DNA of 22,194 nt from CAZKMM01 sp964553915 (GCA_964553915.1 CAZKMM010000025.1:1-22194), one strand, 5' to 3'; shown: positions 1 to 8,036, counted from the first letter of the stretch. Program-made: numbers and translations. The notes: generated by a model not told the origin, from the sequence alone.

Positions 1-490
1 GAACCCGGGCTTGAAAGCTGAGCGCCTTGGCAATTTCTACCAGCTGTTTTTCTGCAACGCTCAACTGACGAATCAGCCGGGAAGGGGAAAGATAAATCCC
101 CAGCCGGGCAAAAAGGTTCTCTGCTTCCTTTTCCAGAGTCCTTCGGGAAATCAACTGAAAAAGCTTTCCTTCCGGGCGGTTGATGAGAAGCAGATTTTCC
201 GCTATGGAGAGGTCAGGAATTAAATTGAACTCCTGAAGCACAATACTGATTCCCAGCTTCTGTGCCTGAAGCAGGCTTTTAGGCTGAATTCTTTTTTCCT
301 CAAGATAAATTTCTCCCTGGTCTGGAACAATAATTCCAGCAAGAATTTTTACCAGGGTACTTTTCCCGGCTCCATTTTCTCCTAAAAGGATATGCACCTC
401 GCCTTTTTCTAATTCAAAATTCACCTGTTTAAGTGCCTGCACCCCGGGAAAGCGTTTGGAGATATTTTTTAACTCCACCAGTTTGCTCAT
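1..490 (-). CDS. Sugar-type ABC transporter ATP-binding protein (5' part, runs off the window)
   Basis: The first 163 residues of an ABC ATPase are visible; the gene continues beyond base 1. Walker A is GENGAGKST at residues 38-46, the Q-loop glutamine lies in VLQEFN at about 84-89, and the signature is LSVAEKQ at 143-149, followed by LVEIAKAL. That LSV-type signature followed by (M/L)VEIAKAL is typical of the RbsA/MglA/XylG family of carbohydrate importers, which usually carry two ATPase domains in about 500 residues; only the first is seen here, and its Walker B has not been reached. The protein would sit on the cytoplasmic face and power import with a permease probably encoded to the left. 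The ATG at 490-488 overlaps the TGA of the upstream membrane-protein gene (ATGA), implying translational coupling. The substrate cannot be told; simple sugars or nucleosides are the family norm. Confidence 0.9.
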   Translation of the reverse strand, partial: MSKLVELKNISKRFPGVQALKQVNFELEKGEVHILLGENGAGKSTLVKILAGIIVPDQGEIYLEEKRIQPKSLLQAQKLGISIVLQEFNLIPDLSIAENLLLINRPEGKLFQLISRRTLEKEAENLFARLGIYLSPSRLIRQLSVAEKQLVEIAKALSFQARV

Positions 491-2058
491 TTCTTCTTTT
501 CCAGATAAAGCGCCAACTCGGATTTTTTCTTGGGTGAAAATTTCTCTGCCACCAAGGAAATAAACCTGCTAGTCGTTTTTATTCTTCCTACTAAAATTAT
601 ACTATCAAAATCTCGGGCAAGATTATCTAATTGTTCTTTAAAAAAGCGGACAGGCTTGGTTTCTAGATTACTCGCCGGGTAAGTAGGGCATTTTTCAGTT
701 TTGAGAATCAGCCCGGTTTCAAATTTATTCGGATAACATCCTCCGGAATAATATAGATGGGCAATTATCCCTGTCTGGGGATAATAATACTTGACAAGCT
801 TTCTTTTTCCGCCCGCTTCAAGGGGCTGATAAAAGATAAAATAAAAAGCCCTCTCGCCCGAAGATATGTTTGATTTTAAAAACTGCTCTAACTGAGAAAG
901 AGGAACCTGCATCTTTTTTGCCTGAGAAAAAAAAGCCCCCAAAATCACAAAAGCAATCCCCAGAGAGATAAACTGAGTCAACCGTTTGAAGTATCGTTGG
1001 TATTCTCGGGAGACCGAGATTAAAAAAGTCAAAATAAAGAGAAACCCGAACCGGAAATTAAACCCATTACATTTGCCAAGCTGAAATGGGGCAAGAACCA
1101 AAATGAGAAAAAAACCCCCAGCGGTCCATAAAAGGATTTTTTCTTCCCGCCCGGCTTGGGAATAAAATTTAAAAAGAAAAAAACCCGCCCCCAGAAAAAT
1201 CAAAAGATGTAGCAAAAGCAGATAAAAAAGGTTAAGCCAGGCAAAACCTTGAGGCAGAGAAGATTCCAGCCCTCCGCTGGCAAAAGGAAGCAGAGTATAA
1301 AGCCAGCCATAAAAATGATAAAAAGGATGATACCAGAAAAATAACCTGCCGGTATTTTCTCCAGATAAGCTTTTTAATAAATACCAGAATAAAAAAATCA
1401 AGCTAATCCCTGTCCCGAAAATAACCTGAAATCCGCTTTGAAGTATTTTTCTTTCTCTCTCCCAGAACCAGAAAAAAAGAAAAATTAAAAAGGCAAAATA
1501 AACCGTGAAATGAATGAAAAAAAGAAACATCCCCCAGAAATTCAATTCCCAGACCAGCTTCCAGCTAAATCGCTCGGGTTTTTTAAAACAAATTCTAGCC
1601 AGGGCAAGTAAAAAAATCCCGAAGCCAAAATGCTGATTCAGGTTTCCAATCAAAAACCAGTGATTCCAGACCAGAAAAAGCCCCAAATATCCCCAGGAAT
1701 TGCCCCCTACCAGCCAGCGGGCACAATACCAGAAGCCGAGAATAAAAACCAGAAAAGATATACAGAGCCATAATCTCCCCGCTTGCTCCGGACAAAGAAA
1801 GCGGGAAAATAAGCCAAGAAAAAAACTGGCAAAGGAATTGGGCACTGGATATTTTACCGGTTGATAGTAGGAATTAAATTCTGGCTGGGAGAGATGAGCG
1901 AGAATCTGCCCCTCTAGAACCCAGTCATACCAGTCCCGAAAAGGTAGATACTGAAAATGCCAGAAACTGAAAAAACAAAAACCCAGATAAATTAAAACTC
2001 CGGCTCCAAAAATTTTTTCCCATAAAGAGGAGGTTTTAAAAAAAGCTCTAAACTCCAA
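487..2058 (-). CDS. Polytopic membrane protein, possibly GT-C glycosyltransferase-like
   Basis: A 523-residue, very hydrophobic protein rich in Phe, Trp and Leu with roughly ten probable transmembrane helices between residues 15 and 380, then a soluble C-terminal part of about 140 residues. An acidic first loop (FRDWYDWVLEGQ, about residues 40-51) after the first helix recalls GT-C glycosyltransferases, which use lipid-linked sugars on the outer face of the membrane, but I recognise no family motif with confidence. The start is TTG at 2058-2056, two bases after the TAA of the nuclease-like gene; I see no good Shine-Dalgarno, so re-initiation after the upstream gene is likely. It overlaps the following ABC ATPase start by 4 nt. 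Treat the function as unknown; a role in surface polysaccharide is only inference. Confidence 0.75.
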   Translation of the reverse strand: MEFRAFFKTSSLWEKIFGAGVLIYLGFCFFSFWHFQYLPFRDWYDWVLEGQILAHLSQPEFNSYYQPVKYPVPNSFASFFLGLFSRFLCPEQAGRLWLCISFLVFILGFWYCARWLVGGNSWGYLGLFLVWNHWFLIGNLNQHFGFGIFLLALARICFKKPERFSWKLVWELNFWGMFLFFIHFTVYFAFLIFLFFWFWERERKILQSGFQVIFGTGISLIFLFWYLLKSLSGENTGRLFFWYHPFYHFYGWLYTLLPFASGGLESSLPQGFAWLNLFYLLLLHLLIFLGAGFFLFKFYSQAGREEKILLWTAGGFFLILVLAPFQLGKCNGFNFRFGFLFILTFLISVSREYQRYFKRLTQFISLGIAFVILGAFFSQAKKMQVPLSQLEQFLKSNISSGERAFYFIFYQPLEAGGKRKLVKYYYPQTGIIAHLYYSGGCYPNKFETGLILKTEKCPTYPASNLETKPVRFFKEQLDNLARDFDSIILVGRIKTTSRFISLVAEKFSPKKKSELALYLEKKK

Positions 2059-2060
2059 TT

Positions 2061-2789
2061 TTATTTTGAGGCTTTATTTAATTCTTTCCAGATGCCCAGT
2101 TTATTTTTCCTGGCATAATTCTCCAGACGTTGATACAAAGCCTGATATTCATAATTGGGAGCAGCTGTGTGCTTCTGTGCGTATCCCTTTAAAACCAGGT
2201 CCGCGTTGACAAAAATATCTTTGCCCAGAAAAACCAGCCCCAAGAGCCTGCCCTTTTCATCATAGCGTTTTTTATCAAAAAGAATCTGCACCGCCTTTCC
2301 TTCCAGAAGTTTTCTCTGATATTCAATTGCCTCCTGATGAATTTTAGTTTTACCTTTCAGGCTCTCCGGAAAACAGATTCCGGCATATTTCAGTTTCTGC
2401 CCTCCTTCTAAAAGAATCGTATCCCCGCTGATAATCTTTTTTACCCGAGCAGTGATTACCAGAGGATTGGGCTTGCCCTGCCAGCGGGAATCAAGCACCG
2501 GCGGGGGAGAAGAAGGTTTTGTGCTTTTGGGAACCGCCCGAGCTGAAGAGGATGAGCTCAACCGATAAAAATGAAAATTGCCCCGCCCGTCACGGTAATA
2601 ACCTACTCCGCCTATCTCTTTTCTTGGCTCTATTTTGCCCTCTAATAAAGCCTGAAATTCTCTGGGAAGCTGAGCAGGGTTATCAGTAATTCGGTATCTG
2701 GCTTTTTCATCCTGCCAGATGTAAATCACCGCCCAGAGAGAATGAGAAATGAAAAGCAAGAGAAAGAGAAAAATCTTAACCAGCCTCAT
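2061..2789 (-). CDS. Secreted thermonuclease-fold protein with N-terminal DUF4124-like segment; altered active site
   Basis: 242 residues. A signal peptide or anchor covers residues 1-20. Residues 21-48 (IYIWQDEKARYRITDNP) resemble DUF4124, followed by a Ser/Pro-rich linker at 78-100 and a staphylococcal-nuclease (SNase) domain from about 113 to 236. SNase landmarks are VKKIISGDTILL (Asp123, equivalent to D21), KYAGICFPE (134-142), DEKGRLLGLVFL (Arg181, equivalent to R87) and the final KLGIW. By alignment from memory, catalytic R35 is Lys134 and metal-binding D40 is Cys139, while E43 is kept as Glu142. Normal Ca-dependent nuclease activity is therefore doubtful; the fold may bind nucleic acid or something else in the periplasm. 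It is the first gene of a minus-strand operon with the membrane protein and ABC ATPase. No Shine-Dalgarno precedes its ATG. Confidence 0.82.
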   Translation of the reverse strand: MRLVKIFLFLLLFISHSLWAVIYIWQDEKARYRITDNPAQLPREFQALLEGKIEPRKEIGGVGYYRDGRGNFHFYRLSSSSSARAVPKSTKPSSPPPVLDSRWQGKPNPLVITARVKKIISGDTILLEGGQKLKYAGICFPESLKGKTKIHQEAIEYQRKLLEGKAVQILFDKKRYDEKGRLLGLVFLGKDIFVNADLVLKGYAQKHTAAPNYEYQALYQRLENYARKNKLGIWKELNKASK

Positions 2790-2797
2790 TATTTAAA

Positions 2798-2808
2798 ATT
2801 TTACCACA
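2798..2808 (-). promoter_or_regulatory. Extended -10 promoter abutting the nuclease-like gene
   Basis: Read on the minus strand, TGTGG is followed by TAAAAT (2803-2798), an extended -10 element (TGn-TAAAAT). It ends 8 nt before the ATG at 2789, so transcription would begin about 0-2 nt before the start codon. No -35 hexamer is convincing. The downstream bases are A/T only and hold no ribosome binding site, which fits a leaderless mRNA. Confidence 0.45.
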
Positions 2809-2871
2809 GGATTTTTTAAGGAGAAAATTCTTGCTTTTTGTCTGGTGAGTTTTCCTTGCCCAAAAAACCTT

Positions 2872-2899
2872 TTGCAATTCCAATCCTGCCTCTTATAAT
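2872..2899 (+). promoter_or_regulatory. Near-consensus sigma70-type promoter for the ABC-class ATPase gene
   Basis: TTGCAA at 2872-2877 (-35), a 16-nt spacer and a perfect TATAAT at 2894-2899 (-10). Only 7 nt separate the -10 box from the ATG at 2907, so the predicted start of transcription falls on or next to that codon. This makes the mRNA leaderless and rules out the in-frame start at 2838, which lies upstream of the promoter. Confidence 0.65.
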
Positions 2900-2906
2900 C
2901 ACTAGG

Positions 2907-4631
2907 ATGAAGATTTTTTCCAAACAGGAGCTGGAAGTAAGGCTGAGAAGAATTAACGGAAGAGGATATAAAGCCTATAAAGAGATTCAGGCAAGCTATG
3001 ATTTCGGACTTTATTTGCTCCATTTTGACCATATCCAGGGCGACCCTTTTGCCAGTCCGAGCCGGGTTTGTGTGGAAATCAGCCGGGAAAAAGCCGGATT
3101 TAGCGGGTCGCTGGATTATAATCCTGCCCGTCGCCTGGCTTTAGAGGATTATCTTGCCCGGAAATTTGCTCAGGCAATTCAAAAGATTAAAAGAATCCGC
3201 TCCGGCTCTATGGGTTCAGGCAAGAGCGGATTGATAGAAATAGATGCTGGCGGGCAGGAGGTTTTAAAAAGAACCGCGCTGGTAATTACTGATGAGAGAA
3301 TAGAGGCAAGATTTTTTGTTGGCTTGCCTGCCTTTGGAAGAACCATTACTTCTAAATCTGCGGAGCAGATATTTTCCCAGGAAATCCCTGAGATTGTTAA
3401 GCGGTCGCTACTTTTTAAGAATTTAGATTCTAAAGAGCTGGAGAGACATCTGGAGGTGGTGGAGGACTGGTATTTGCTCCAGGCTCAACTTAAAGAAAAA
3501 AATCTGGTGGCTTTTGTTGCCCGGGGAAGCATTCTTCCGAGAAGAAGTGGGGTGGATGACCGACCTTTAACCGGAGCAGAAGTGATAAAATTTGAATCCC
3601 CTGATTCTTTAAAAGTGGAGATGGAGCTGAGCCGGGGAAAGGTTATTTCCGGGATGGGCATTCCCGCAGGCATAACCCTGATTGTCGGTGGAGGCTTTCA
3701 CGGAAAAAGCACGCTTTTAGAAGCCATCAGCAAGGGAGTTTATCCTCACATTCCCGGTGATGGAAGGGAATATGTTGCCAGCCTGGCTGGCACCGTGAAA
3801 ATCCGGGCAGAAGACGGCAGAAGAATAGAAAAGGTGGATATTTCCGCTTTTATCTCCGGGCTTCCCTTTGGAAAAGATACTAGAAAATTCTCTACAGATA
3901 ATGCCAGTGGTTCCACCTCGCAGTCTGCCAATATCATAGAGGCGCTGGAGATGGGGGCAGAGGTGCTTCTTTTGGATGAGGACACCTCTGCTACCAATTT
4001 TATGATTCGGGACCAGAGAATGCAGAGACTGGTGGCAAAGGAAAAAGAGCCAATTACTCCCTTTATTGACCGGGTGCGGGAGATTTATGATAAATTCGGA
4101 GTAAGCACAATTTTAGTAATGGGAGGAAGTGGAGATTATTTTGATGTTGCAGATACTGTGATTCAGATGGATGAATACCGCCCGAAAGATGTCAGCCAGA
4201 AAGCAAAAGAAATCGCGAGCCAGCTCCCCAGCCAGAGATTAAAAGAGACTCCCGAGCCTTTTTCTCTCCCTGCTCCTCGCCAGCCTCAAAGAGCTTCTTT
4301 TGATGCCAGCAGGGGAAAACGGGAGGTAAAAATCTCTGCCAAAGGCTTAAAGCAGATTCTTTATGGAAAGACCACCATAGATTTATCAGCTCTGGAACAG
4401 CTGGTTAGCACCTCTCAAACCCGGGCGGTTGCGGAGCTGATTTACCTTTATAGCCAGAAATATTTAGAGCGATATTCTTCCCTCCCCCGGGGAATTGATG
4501 CCCTTTTTCAGGACCTGGAAAAATTCGGGCTGGATTATGCGGTTCCCTATCGCACTGGCGACCTGGCAATGCCCAGGAAATTTGAACTTGCCGGCGCCAT
4601 CAATCGGATGCGGACTTTAAAGATAAAATAA
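2907..4631 (+). CDS. ABC-class P-loop ATPase, MRB1590-like family (predicted RNA-binding ATPase)
   Basis: 574 residues from the ATG at 2907. The N-terminal part matches the ABC_ATPase N-terminal domain type (GRGYKAYKEIQASYDFG near the start, HFDHIQGDPFASPSR following). The ATPase core has Walker A GGGFHGKST, a long insertion, a signature-like NASGSTSQSANIIEALEMGA, and Walker B VLLLDEDTSATNFMIRD. A C-terminal domain follows from about residue 480 (LKQILYGKTTIDLSALEQL and on). The family is known from Trypanosoma MRB1590, an RNA-editing-associated ATPase, and many uncharacterised bacterial proteins; a cytoplasmic RNA-related role is inferred. An alternative in-frame ATG at 2838 would add 23 residues but lies upstream of the promoter. 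No Shine-Dalgarno is present before 2907. The 58-bp gap to the PHP gene has no clear terminator, so the two may be co-transcribed. Confidence 0.88.
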   Translation: MKIFSKQELEVRLRRINGRGYKAYKEIQASYDFGLYLLHFDHIQGDPFASPSRVCVEISREKAGFSGSLDYNPARRLALEDYLARKFAQAIQKIKRIRSGSMGSGKSGLIEIDAGGQEVLKRTALVITDERIEARFFVGLPAFGRTITSKSAEQIFSQEIPEIVKRSLLFKNLDSKELERHLEVVEDWYLLQAQLKEKNLVAFVARGSILPRRSGVDDRPLTGAEVIKFESPDSLKVEMELSRGKVISGMGIPAGITLIVGGGFHGKSTLLEAISKGVYPHIPGDGREYVASLAGTVKIRAEDGRRIEKVDISAFISGLPFGKDTRKFSTDNASGSTSQSANIIEALEMGAEVLLLDEDTSATNFMIRDQRMQRLVAKEKEPITPFIDRVREIYDKFGVSTILVMGGSGDYFDVADTVIQMDEYRPKDVSQKAKEIASQLPSQRLKETPEPFSLPAPRQPQRASFDASRGKREVKISAKGLKQILYGKTTIDLSALEQLVSTSQTRAVAELIYLYSQKYLERYSSLPRGIDALFQDLEKFGLDYAVPYRTGDLAMPRKFELAGAINRMRTLKIK

Positions 4632-4689
4632 ATTTGCCATTGCCCCCTGCTCTTGATATAAAAAATCAAAAATCCCCGGAGGGAAGGAG

Positions 4690-5997
4690 ATGGGAAGAAA
4701 AGTCCAAAATTTGTTCGCAGTTTTTGTTTCCTGCTTTCTGGTTTTTAGCTGTGCTTATATCAAGCAGAAGCCGGTTCCTCTGGAAGAAAAACTTGCCCAG
4801 CCTCTTCATACCCCGCTCTGGAAATATCAGGGCTGGGTAATTGCCCGGGGCTCAGTGCATAATCATACCATTTACAGTGATGGTTGTCGCACCCCGGAAG
4901 ATTTGATTCAGCAGGCAAGAAATGAAGGGATTGCGGTTTTAGCCATCACTGACCATCGGGAAGGAAGAATTTGTATTAAAGGGAATTCCTGCCTGGATTT
5001 AGGAGGAGTGGATTCTCCCAAGCGGGGAGGTTATGAGAAATATCTTGCCCATTTGCAAAAGCTGGCAAAGCAAAGTCAGATGCCAATTTTAATTTATGGG
5101 GTAGAGGTGGCACCCTATTTCTGGAATGCCCGCTCTCTTCCCTGGGCTTTAATTAAAGGACAGGGCTGGCATTTTACCATCTATGGGATAGATGAGCTTG
5201 AGGTTTATGAAAATATGCTGGCTCGTAAGGAGATAAGTGCCATTTCTGAGCCGGCTCCAGGTATAGAGCCTTATCAAAGATTTGTAGATTACATCTGGGA
5301 GAAGGGGGGATTAGTTTTTCAGGCACATCCGGAAAGCTCCAGCAATGATTGGATTTTAACCATCCATACCTGGGAACCTGCTCCCACTCATCTTACCGCT
5401 CGTCTGCCTCATCTGACCGGGGTAGCAGTGATTCCTGAGGGATTCTTTCAGGTAGGAGCACCGGGCGGAGAGTGGGACCAGGCTTTGTTTCAATATCTGG
5501 CTGGGTTTCGGGAAGCTCCGCTCTGGGCGTGGGGAGAAGCAGATTATCATTGTCCTCCCACCACGCTTCGCCGGGGCACCACTTTGTTTTATCTTAAAGA
5601 ATTCAGCCGGGAAGAAGTGTTTAATGCCATCCGGGAAGGGCGAATGGTTGCTTTGATGGGAGAAGATTTTCAAGAGGTTTTTGTTTCTGAGTTTTCAGTT
5701 AGCGACCGGGCAAAGCCCAAAGAAAGGATTATGCTTGGAGAAGAGATTGAGCTTTCTGGACCTGCTCGGGTGAGGTTCTCTTTAAATAAAGAGGTTCCAA
5801 TTAAGGAGGCTCGGCTGATTCGGAACGGAAAAGTAATTTATACCACCAGCTCATCCCATTTTGAATATCTGGACCGGCAAGCCTTTGAGAAAAAGCTTGA
5901 TTGCTATTACCGGGTGCAGGTGTTAGGAAAAGGAGAGCTTAAATACGCTCAAGGCAATCTTTTATTTACCAACCCGATTTTTGTTCGTTTTAAATAA
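4690..5997 (+). CDS. PHP-domain metal-dependent phosphoesterase lipoprotein
   Basis: 435 residues. Residues 6-20 are hydrophobic and end in LVFSC, a plausible lipobox with Cys21 as the lipidated residue, so the enzyme is probably tethered outside the cytoplasm. The PHP fold is clear: GSVHNHTIYSDG gives metal ligands His57 and His59 with Asp64, AITDH gives Asp88 and His89, YGVEV, VFQAHPES and EADYHCP supply later ligands. A beta-rich C-terminal stretch from about residue 340 completes it. Family members hydrolyse phosphate esters; some are polymerase- or histidinol-phosphate-related, but export points instead to an extracellular phosphoester substrate, not identifiable here. A strong Shine-Dalgarno GGAGGG at 4678-4683 lies 6 nt before the ATG. 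The gene ends 2 bp from a convergent gene with no terminator between. Confidence 0.88.
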   Translation: MGRKVQNLFAVFVSCFLVFSCAYIKQKPVPLEEKLAQPLHTPLWKYQGWVIARGSVHNHTIYSDGCRTPEDLIQQARNEGIAVLAITDHREGRICIKGNSCLDLGGVDSPKRGGYEKYLAHLQKLAKQSQMPILIYGVEVAPYFWNARSLPWALIKGQGWHFTIYGIDELEVYENMLARKEISAISEPAPGIEPYQRFVDYIWEKGGLVFQAHPESSSNDWILTIHTWEPAPTHLTARLPHLTGVAVIPEGFFQVGAPGGEWDQALFQYLAGFREAPLWAWGEADYHCPPTTLRRGTTLFYLKEFSREEVFNAIREGRMVALMGEDFQEVFVSEFSVSDRAKPKERIMLGEEIELSGPARVRFSLNKEVPIKEARLIRNGKVIYTTSSSHFEYLDRQAFEKKLDCYYRVQVLGKGELKYAQGNLLFTNPIFVRFK

Positions 5998-5999
5998 AT

Positions 6000-6788
6000 T
6001 TATCTTCCAATCGGACAGGCATTCAGGCAGTTATAACAATAATAAAAAATCCCGGTATTGAGATTCTGCCAGTATTCCCAGAACTCCGGGCTGAGGATTA
6101 ACTTGATTTTCTCCTCCTCGCTCGGAGCCTTGATGAGCTTGATGGCAAAGCGAATCAGACCGGGAAGACCATACTTCATATGATGTCGGGTACAGAGAAG
6201 GATTGCTTCTTCTCCTTCTTTACTTAAAGAGCCGGTAGGACAGCTTTCCACGCAGAGCTGACAATCGGTGCAGAAGTCTTCTTCTATGGGCTTGCCCGGA
6301 ACCAGAGGAGCATCGGTAAGAATTGCTCCCAGCCGAACCCGGGGACCAAATTCCCTGGTGATTAAAAGCCGATTTTTCCCAATCGTGCCCAGACCCGCCT
6401 GATAAGCAATTTCCCGAAGACTGAGCTCTGCCATTAATCCTTTGCTTTCCGGGGTCATAGGCACCGGCAGATAGGTGGGCATTGGAGCAGAGGAATATCC
6501 TCTATCATCCAGTTCTTTCATCAGGGCAAAGGTGATTCGCTCCAGCTCTCCATAAACTAGCCTGGTGGAGAACTGGGCAATGCGGATATTTTCTTCTGCT
6601 TGGCTGATGGAGGAACTGACCATCCGAACCGCATACACCAGGATACTGCGAGTTTTGGGATTTATTTTTTCGATCTCTTGCTCAGCTTTGGGATTATTTT
6701 TAAAGGCTTCCCGCCAGCAGGCAGAGACCAGGTCTGCCCCCAGCTCCTTTGCTTTCTGGAAAATCTCCTGGGTTAGTTGTTTTTCCAT
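6000..6788 (-). CDS. QueG-like 4Fe-4S protein, short form (function uncertain)
   Basis: 262 residues. The middle section (AYQAGLGTIGKNRLLITREFG) and the two cysteine clusters, CTDCQLCVESCP and CYNCLNACP with an isolated Cys in LLCTRHH, match the COG1600/QueG superfamily with two [4Fe-4S] clusters. QueG, the cobalamin-dependent epoxyqueuosine reductase, is normally about 350-380 residues. Here the C-terminal HEAT-like part is absent, and the segment that carries the QueG catalytic Asp (VDSAPILER in E. coli, from memory) reads TYLPVPMTPES, so the residue is not evident. Since queH, an unrelated enzyme for the same reaction, lies at 13216, this is more likely a different corrinoid or redox protein. 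AGGAGG (6800-6795) lies 6 nt before the ATG. It follows the thiolase terminator, so it needs read-through or its own promoter, which I cannot see clearly. Confidence 0.8.
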   Translation of the reverse strand: MEKQLTQEIFQKAKELGADLVSACWREAFKNNPKAEQEIEKINPKTRSILVYAVRMVSSSISQAEENIRIAQFSTRLVYGELERITFALMKELDDRGYSSAPMPTYLPVPMTPESKGLMAELSLREIAYQAGLGTIGKNRLLITREFGPRVRLGAILTDAPLVPGKPIEEDFCTDCQLCVESCPTGSLSKEGEEAILLCTRHHMKYGLPGLIRFAIKLIKAPSEEEKIKLILSPEFWEYWQNLNTGIFYYCYNCLNACPIGR

Positions 6789-6812
6789 CTTCTTCCTCCT
6801 GGGGCTAAAATA

Positions 6813-6842
6813 AAAAGGGCGGTCGTATCTGACCGCCCTTTT
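6813..6842 (-). terminator. Rho-independent terminator after the thiolase gene
   Basis: A perfect 12-bp stem, AAAAGGGCGGTC (6813-6824) with GACCGCCCTTTT (6831-6842) and a 6-nt loop. On the minus strand it is followed by TTTTTATTTT, a proper U-tract, and it sits 21 bp beyond the thiolase stop codon. The plus-strand side has only the four T of the stem, so it acts mainly on minus-strand transcripts. Confidence 0.9.
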
Positions 6843-6863
6843 GGATTTATATTTTCACTGAAA

Positions 6864-8036
6864 TTATTGCACTCTTTCCCAGATAGTAGCTGCTCCCTGA
6901 CCAAATCCTACACAGAGGGTTGCCAGCCCGTATTTGGCATCTTTTTTATCGGTTTTCATAATGCTGTTGAGAGTGACGGTGATTCTCGCACCGGAGCATC
7001 CCAGCGGATGCCCGATAGCAATGGCACCACCCCAAAGATTAACTTTTTCTCTAGGAATACCCAGCTCCCTAATACAAGCAAGAGACTGGCTAGCAAAGGC
7101 TTCATTAAGCTCAACCACATCAATATCATCAATTTTCAATCCGGTTTTTTCCAGCACCCTGCGGGTGGCATAAATTGGTCCCAAGCCCATCATAGTTGGG
7201 TCGCATCCTGCTTGAGCCCCCATCACATAGCGAAGATGATAGCTGAATCCCAGCTTGTCTGCGGTCTTGCGGTTCATTAAAAGAACCAAAGAGGCCCCCT
7301 GATTAAGCGGAGAAGAATTTCCAGCAGTGACCCCCCGGCTCTGCTCCGGAGGAAGGAATGCAGGTTTAAGCTGTGCCATTTTTTCCAGAGAAACGTTCGC
7401 CCGAGGTCCCTGGTCCCGGTCAATTACCTTTTTGGTGCCATCTTCATAGGTGACCTCAATCGGGATTACCTCATCTTTGAATTTGCCCTCTTCCCAGGCT
7501 TTTACCGCCTTCACATGACTTTCATAGCCAAACTGGTCCATCTCTTCCCGGGTAATGTTAAATTTTCTTGCTACTTTCTCTGCGGTCATTCCCATCGGAA
7601 TCTCTGCAGGATTATAATGCTTGGCAATTTCCGGCCAGAATTCAATATTGTATCCCATTGGGATATGAAGCATATCTTCAACACCACCAGCAAGATAAAT
7701 ATCACCAAAACCTGTTTGAATGTAATTGGCACACATATGAATAGCAGCCATTGCGCTTGCACATTGCATTTCTACAGAAATGCCCGGCACATGGTCCGGA
7801 TAGCCCATTCCCAACCAGGTTAAACGGGCAATACCATGCTGACTCGCGGTTTGATTAGCACATCCAATGTAAAATCCATCAAGGTCTCCTGGCTTAATTT
7901 GAGGATTACGCTTAAAAATAGCCTCCAAAAGAACCTTCAGCAAATCAGGGGCTTTTAAAGTGCGAAGCCAGCCCTTTTCCTTATGGGCTCTTCCGATCGG
8001 GGTTCTGACTCCGTCAACAATAACTACTTCATTCAT
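6864..8036 (-). CDS. Thiolase (acetyl-CoA C-acyltransferase / acetyltransferase)
   Basis: 390 residues, the usual thiolase length. The acyl-accepting Cys92 lies in VEMQCASAM, the catalytic His343 in GGAIAIGHPLGCSG, and Cys375 in LATLCVGFGQGAA; the N-terminal VDGVRTPIGR is also typical. It either condenses acetyl-CoA to acetoacetyl-CoA or cleaves 3-ketoacyl-CoA in beta-oxidation; sequence alone does not settle the direction. The start is ATG at 8036-8034. A GTG in frame at 8045 lies inside the Shine-Dalgarno AGGAGGTG (8050-8043) and cannot be the start. It lies downstream of an acyl-CoA dehydrogenase remnant on the same strand, suggesting a former fatty-acid or branched-acid degradation cluster, and ends at a strong terminator. 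Confidence 0.93.
   Translation of the reverse strand: MNEVVIVDGVRTPIGRAHKEKGWLRTLKAPDLLKVLLEAIFKRNPQIKPGDLDGFYIGCANQTASQHGIARLTWLGMGYPDHVPGISVEMQCASAMAAIHMCANYIQTGFGDIYLAGGVEDMLHIPMGYNIEFWPEIAKHYNPAEIPMGMTAEKVARKFNITREEMDQFGYESHVKAVKAWEEGKFKDEVIPIEVTYEDGTKKVIDRDQGPRANVSLEKMAQLKPAFLPPEQSRGVTAGNSSPLNQGASLVLLMNRKTADKLGFSYHLRYVMGAQAGCDPTMMGLGPIYATRRVLEKTGLKIDDIDVVELNEAFASQSLACIRELGIPREKVNLWGGAIAIGHPLGCSGARITVTLNSIMKTDKKDAKYGLATLCVGFGQGAATIWERVQ

Noticed and set aside
2838..2906. 23-residue N-terminal extension of the ABC-class ATPase from ATG 2838
   Set aside because: It lies upstream of and across the TTGCAA/TATAAT promoter and has no Shine-Dalgarno.
4634..4840. 68-codon open frame overlapping the PHP gene start
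   Set aside because: Different frame from the well-supported PHP lipoprotein, no Shine-Dalgarno and no resemblance to a known protein.
6777..7280. 167-codon plus-strand open frame across the thiolase terminator and gene end
   Set aside because: It runs antisense to a clear thiolase and through a terminator hairpin, with no protein-family resemblance.
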